A stretch of DNA of 64,000 bases, taken from positions 76,688 to 140,687 of the forward strand of contig CAVTOY010000005.1 in NCBI GenBank assembly GCA_963736445.1, in the 5' to 3' direction. Below are positions 63,728 to 64,000 of the stretch, piece by piece. Made by a program: the position numbers and the translations under genes. Numbering within the stretch: position 1 is the first letter of the stretch; each line of letters opens with the position of its first letter. A model generated the notes under the pieces. The model made no database searches, was not told the origin of the DNA, and saw nothing but the letters and a program-made list of their open reading frames with translations. The stretch is from Thiosocius sp963736445. GTDB lineage: Bacteria; Pseudomonadota; Gammaproteobacteria; Chromatiales; Chromatiaceae.

Positions 63728-64000
63728 ATGGCTAATTTGAAGTTTTACTGCGACGCAGAACGCTGCATCGAATGCAATGCCTGTGTTACCGCCTGCAAGA
63801 ACGAAAATGAGGTGCCCTGGGGCGTCAACCGGCGCCGCGTCGTAACCATCAAGGACGGCGAACCGGGTGAGCGTTCCCTTTCCGTGGCCTGCATGCACTG
63901 CACCGACGCGCCCTGCGCGGCCGTGTGCCCGGTGGATTGCTTCTACACCACCGACGACGGCCTGGTCCTGCACGACAAGGACATCTGCATCGGCTGCGGC
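63728..64000 (+). CDS. fdhB: formate dehydrogenase iron-sulfur subunit FdhB (cut by window end)
   Basis: The first 91 codons of an electron-transfer subunit: CDAERCIECNACVTACKNENEVPWG, then CMHCTDAPCAAVCPVDC and the start of a third cluster motif CIGCG. This is the DMSO-reductase/FdhB ferredoxin type with four clusters. It lies 14 bp after fdhA with a GAGGA site. It should pass electrons from FdhA to a membrane cytochrome b or other acceptor encoded beyond the window. Confidence 0.93.
   Translation, partial: MANLKFYCDAERCIECNACVTACKNENEVPWGVNRRRVVTIKDGEPGERSLSVACMHCTDAPCAAVCPVDCFYTTDDGLVLHDKDICIGCG

Overview
The window is a high-GC, gene-dense stretch of a proteobacterial chromosome, most likely gammaproteobacterial. 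Many genes serve chemolithotrophic life: a form I aerobic CO dehydrogenase locus, a periplasmic formate dehydrogenase locus, molybdate/tungstate uptake, molybdenum-cofactor synthesis, c-type cytochromes and two NtrC-type two-component systems. I cannot name the genus. No tRNA, rRNA or CRISPR array was recognised.

Layout. 0-4.5 kb: the start of a secreted protein (-), a diheme cytochrome c and a DUF302 protein (+), then two secreted proteins built from a 'GW...DG' repeat (-). 4.8-8.0 kb: a sensor kinase with a CXXCH motif and its sigma-54 activator. 8.1-10.1 kb: a group II intron inside a larger interval flanked by a perfect 17-bp inverted repeat. 10.3-15.4 kb: a YbhGFSR-type drug exporter (-). 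16-19 kb: a secreted animal-type heme peroxidase. 19.4-20.3 kb: a possible ADP-ribosyltransferase-like ORF and a glycosyltransferase relic. 20.3-24.0 kb: gnd-zwf-opcA (oxidative pentose phosphate pathway). 24.4-37.2 kb: the cox locus, from a damaged moaA through sufU, sufS, xdhC, mocA, an XdhC-YHS fusion, coxE, coxD, coxG, coxL, coxS and coxM to an RcoM-like CO sensor. 37.3-40.9 kb: three poorly known genes. 41-45.8 kb: moeA, mobB, mobA and tupCBA (-). 46.1-51 kb: a second sigma-54 two-component system, MoeB and a truncated TAXI-like protein (+). 51-53.7 kb: a small membrane protein, a BLUF photoreceptor, a small repeat protein with a terminator, and a methyltransferase. 53.7-64 kb: formate dehydrogenase genes: a regulator, fdhD and moaA (-), then DUF3305, DUF3306, a ferredoxin, a TorD chaperone, a Tat peptide, fdhA and fdhB (+, cut by the window end).

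Reading the intergenic DNA reveals a set of -24/-12 (sigma-54) promoter candidates with the correct GG-N10-GC spacing. They lie upstream of the first secreted gene, the cytochrome c, the GW/DG repeat genes, gnd-zwf-opcA, tupABC-mobAB-moeA, moaA-fdhD, DUF3305/3306 and fdhA. Several have a TGTC/GACA palindrome 88-117 bp upstream, where an enhancer site would lie. Metal uptake, cofactor synthesis and formate dehydrogenase thus look like one regulon under the activator at 46.1 kb; the first two-component system probably controls the 0-4.5 kb genes.

Several genes (first moaA, ferredoxin, torD, Tat peptide, fdhA) are broken by single-base frameshifts although every segment reads well in one frame or another. 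This may be sequencing/assembly error or very recent decay; the sequence alone does not decide. Functions are inferred from motifs recognised by eye; no database search was run.
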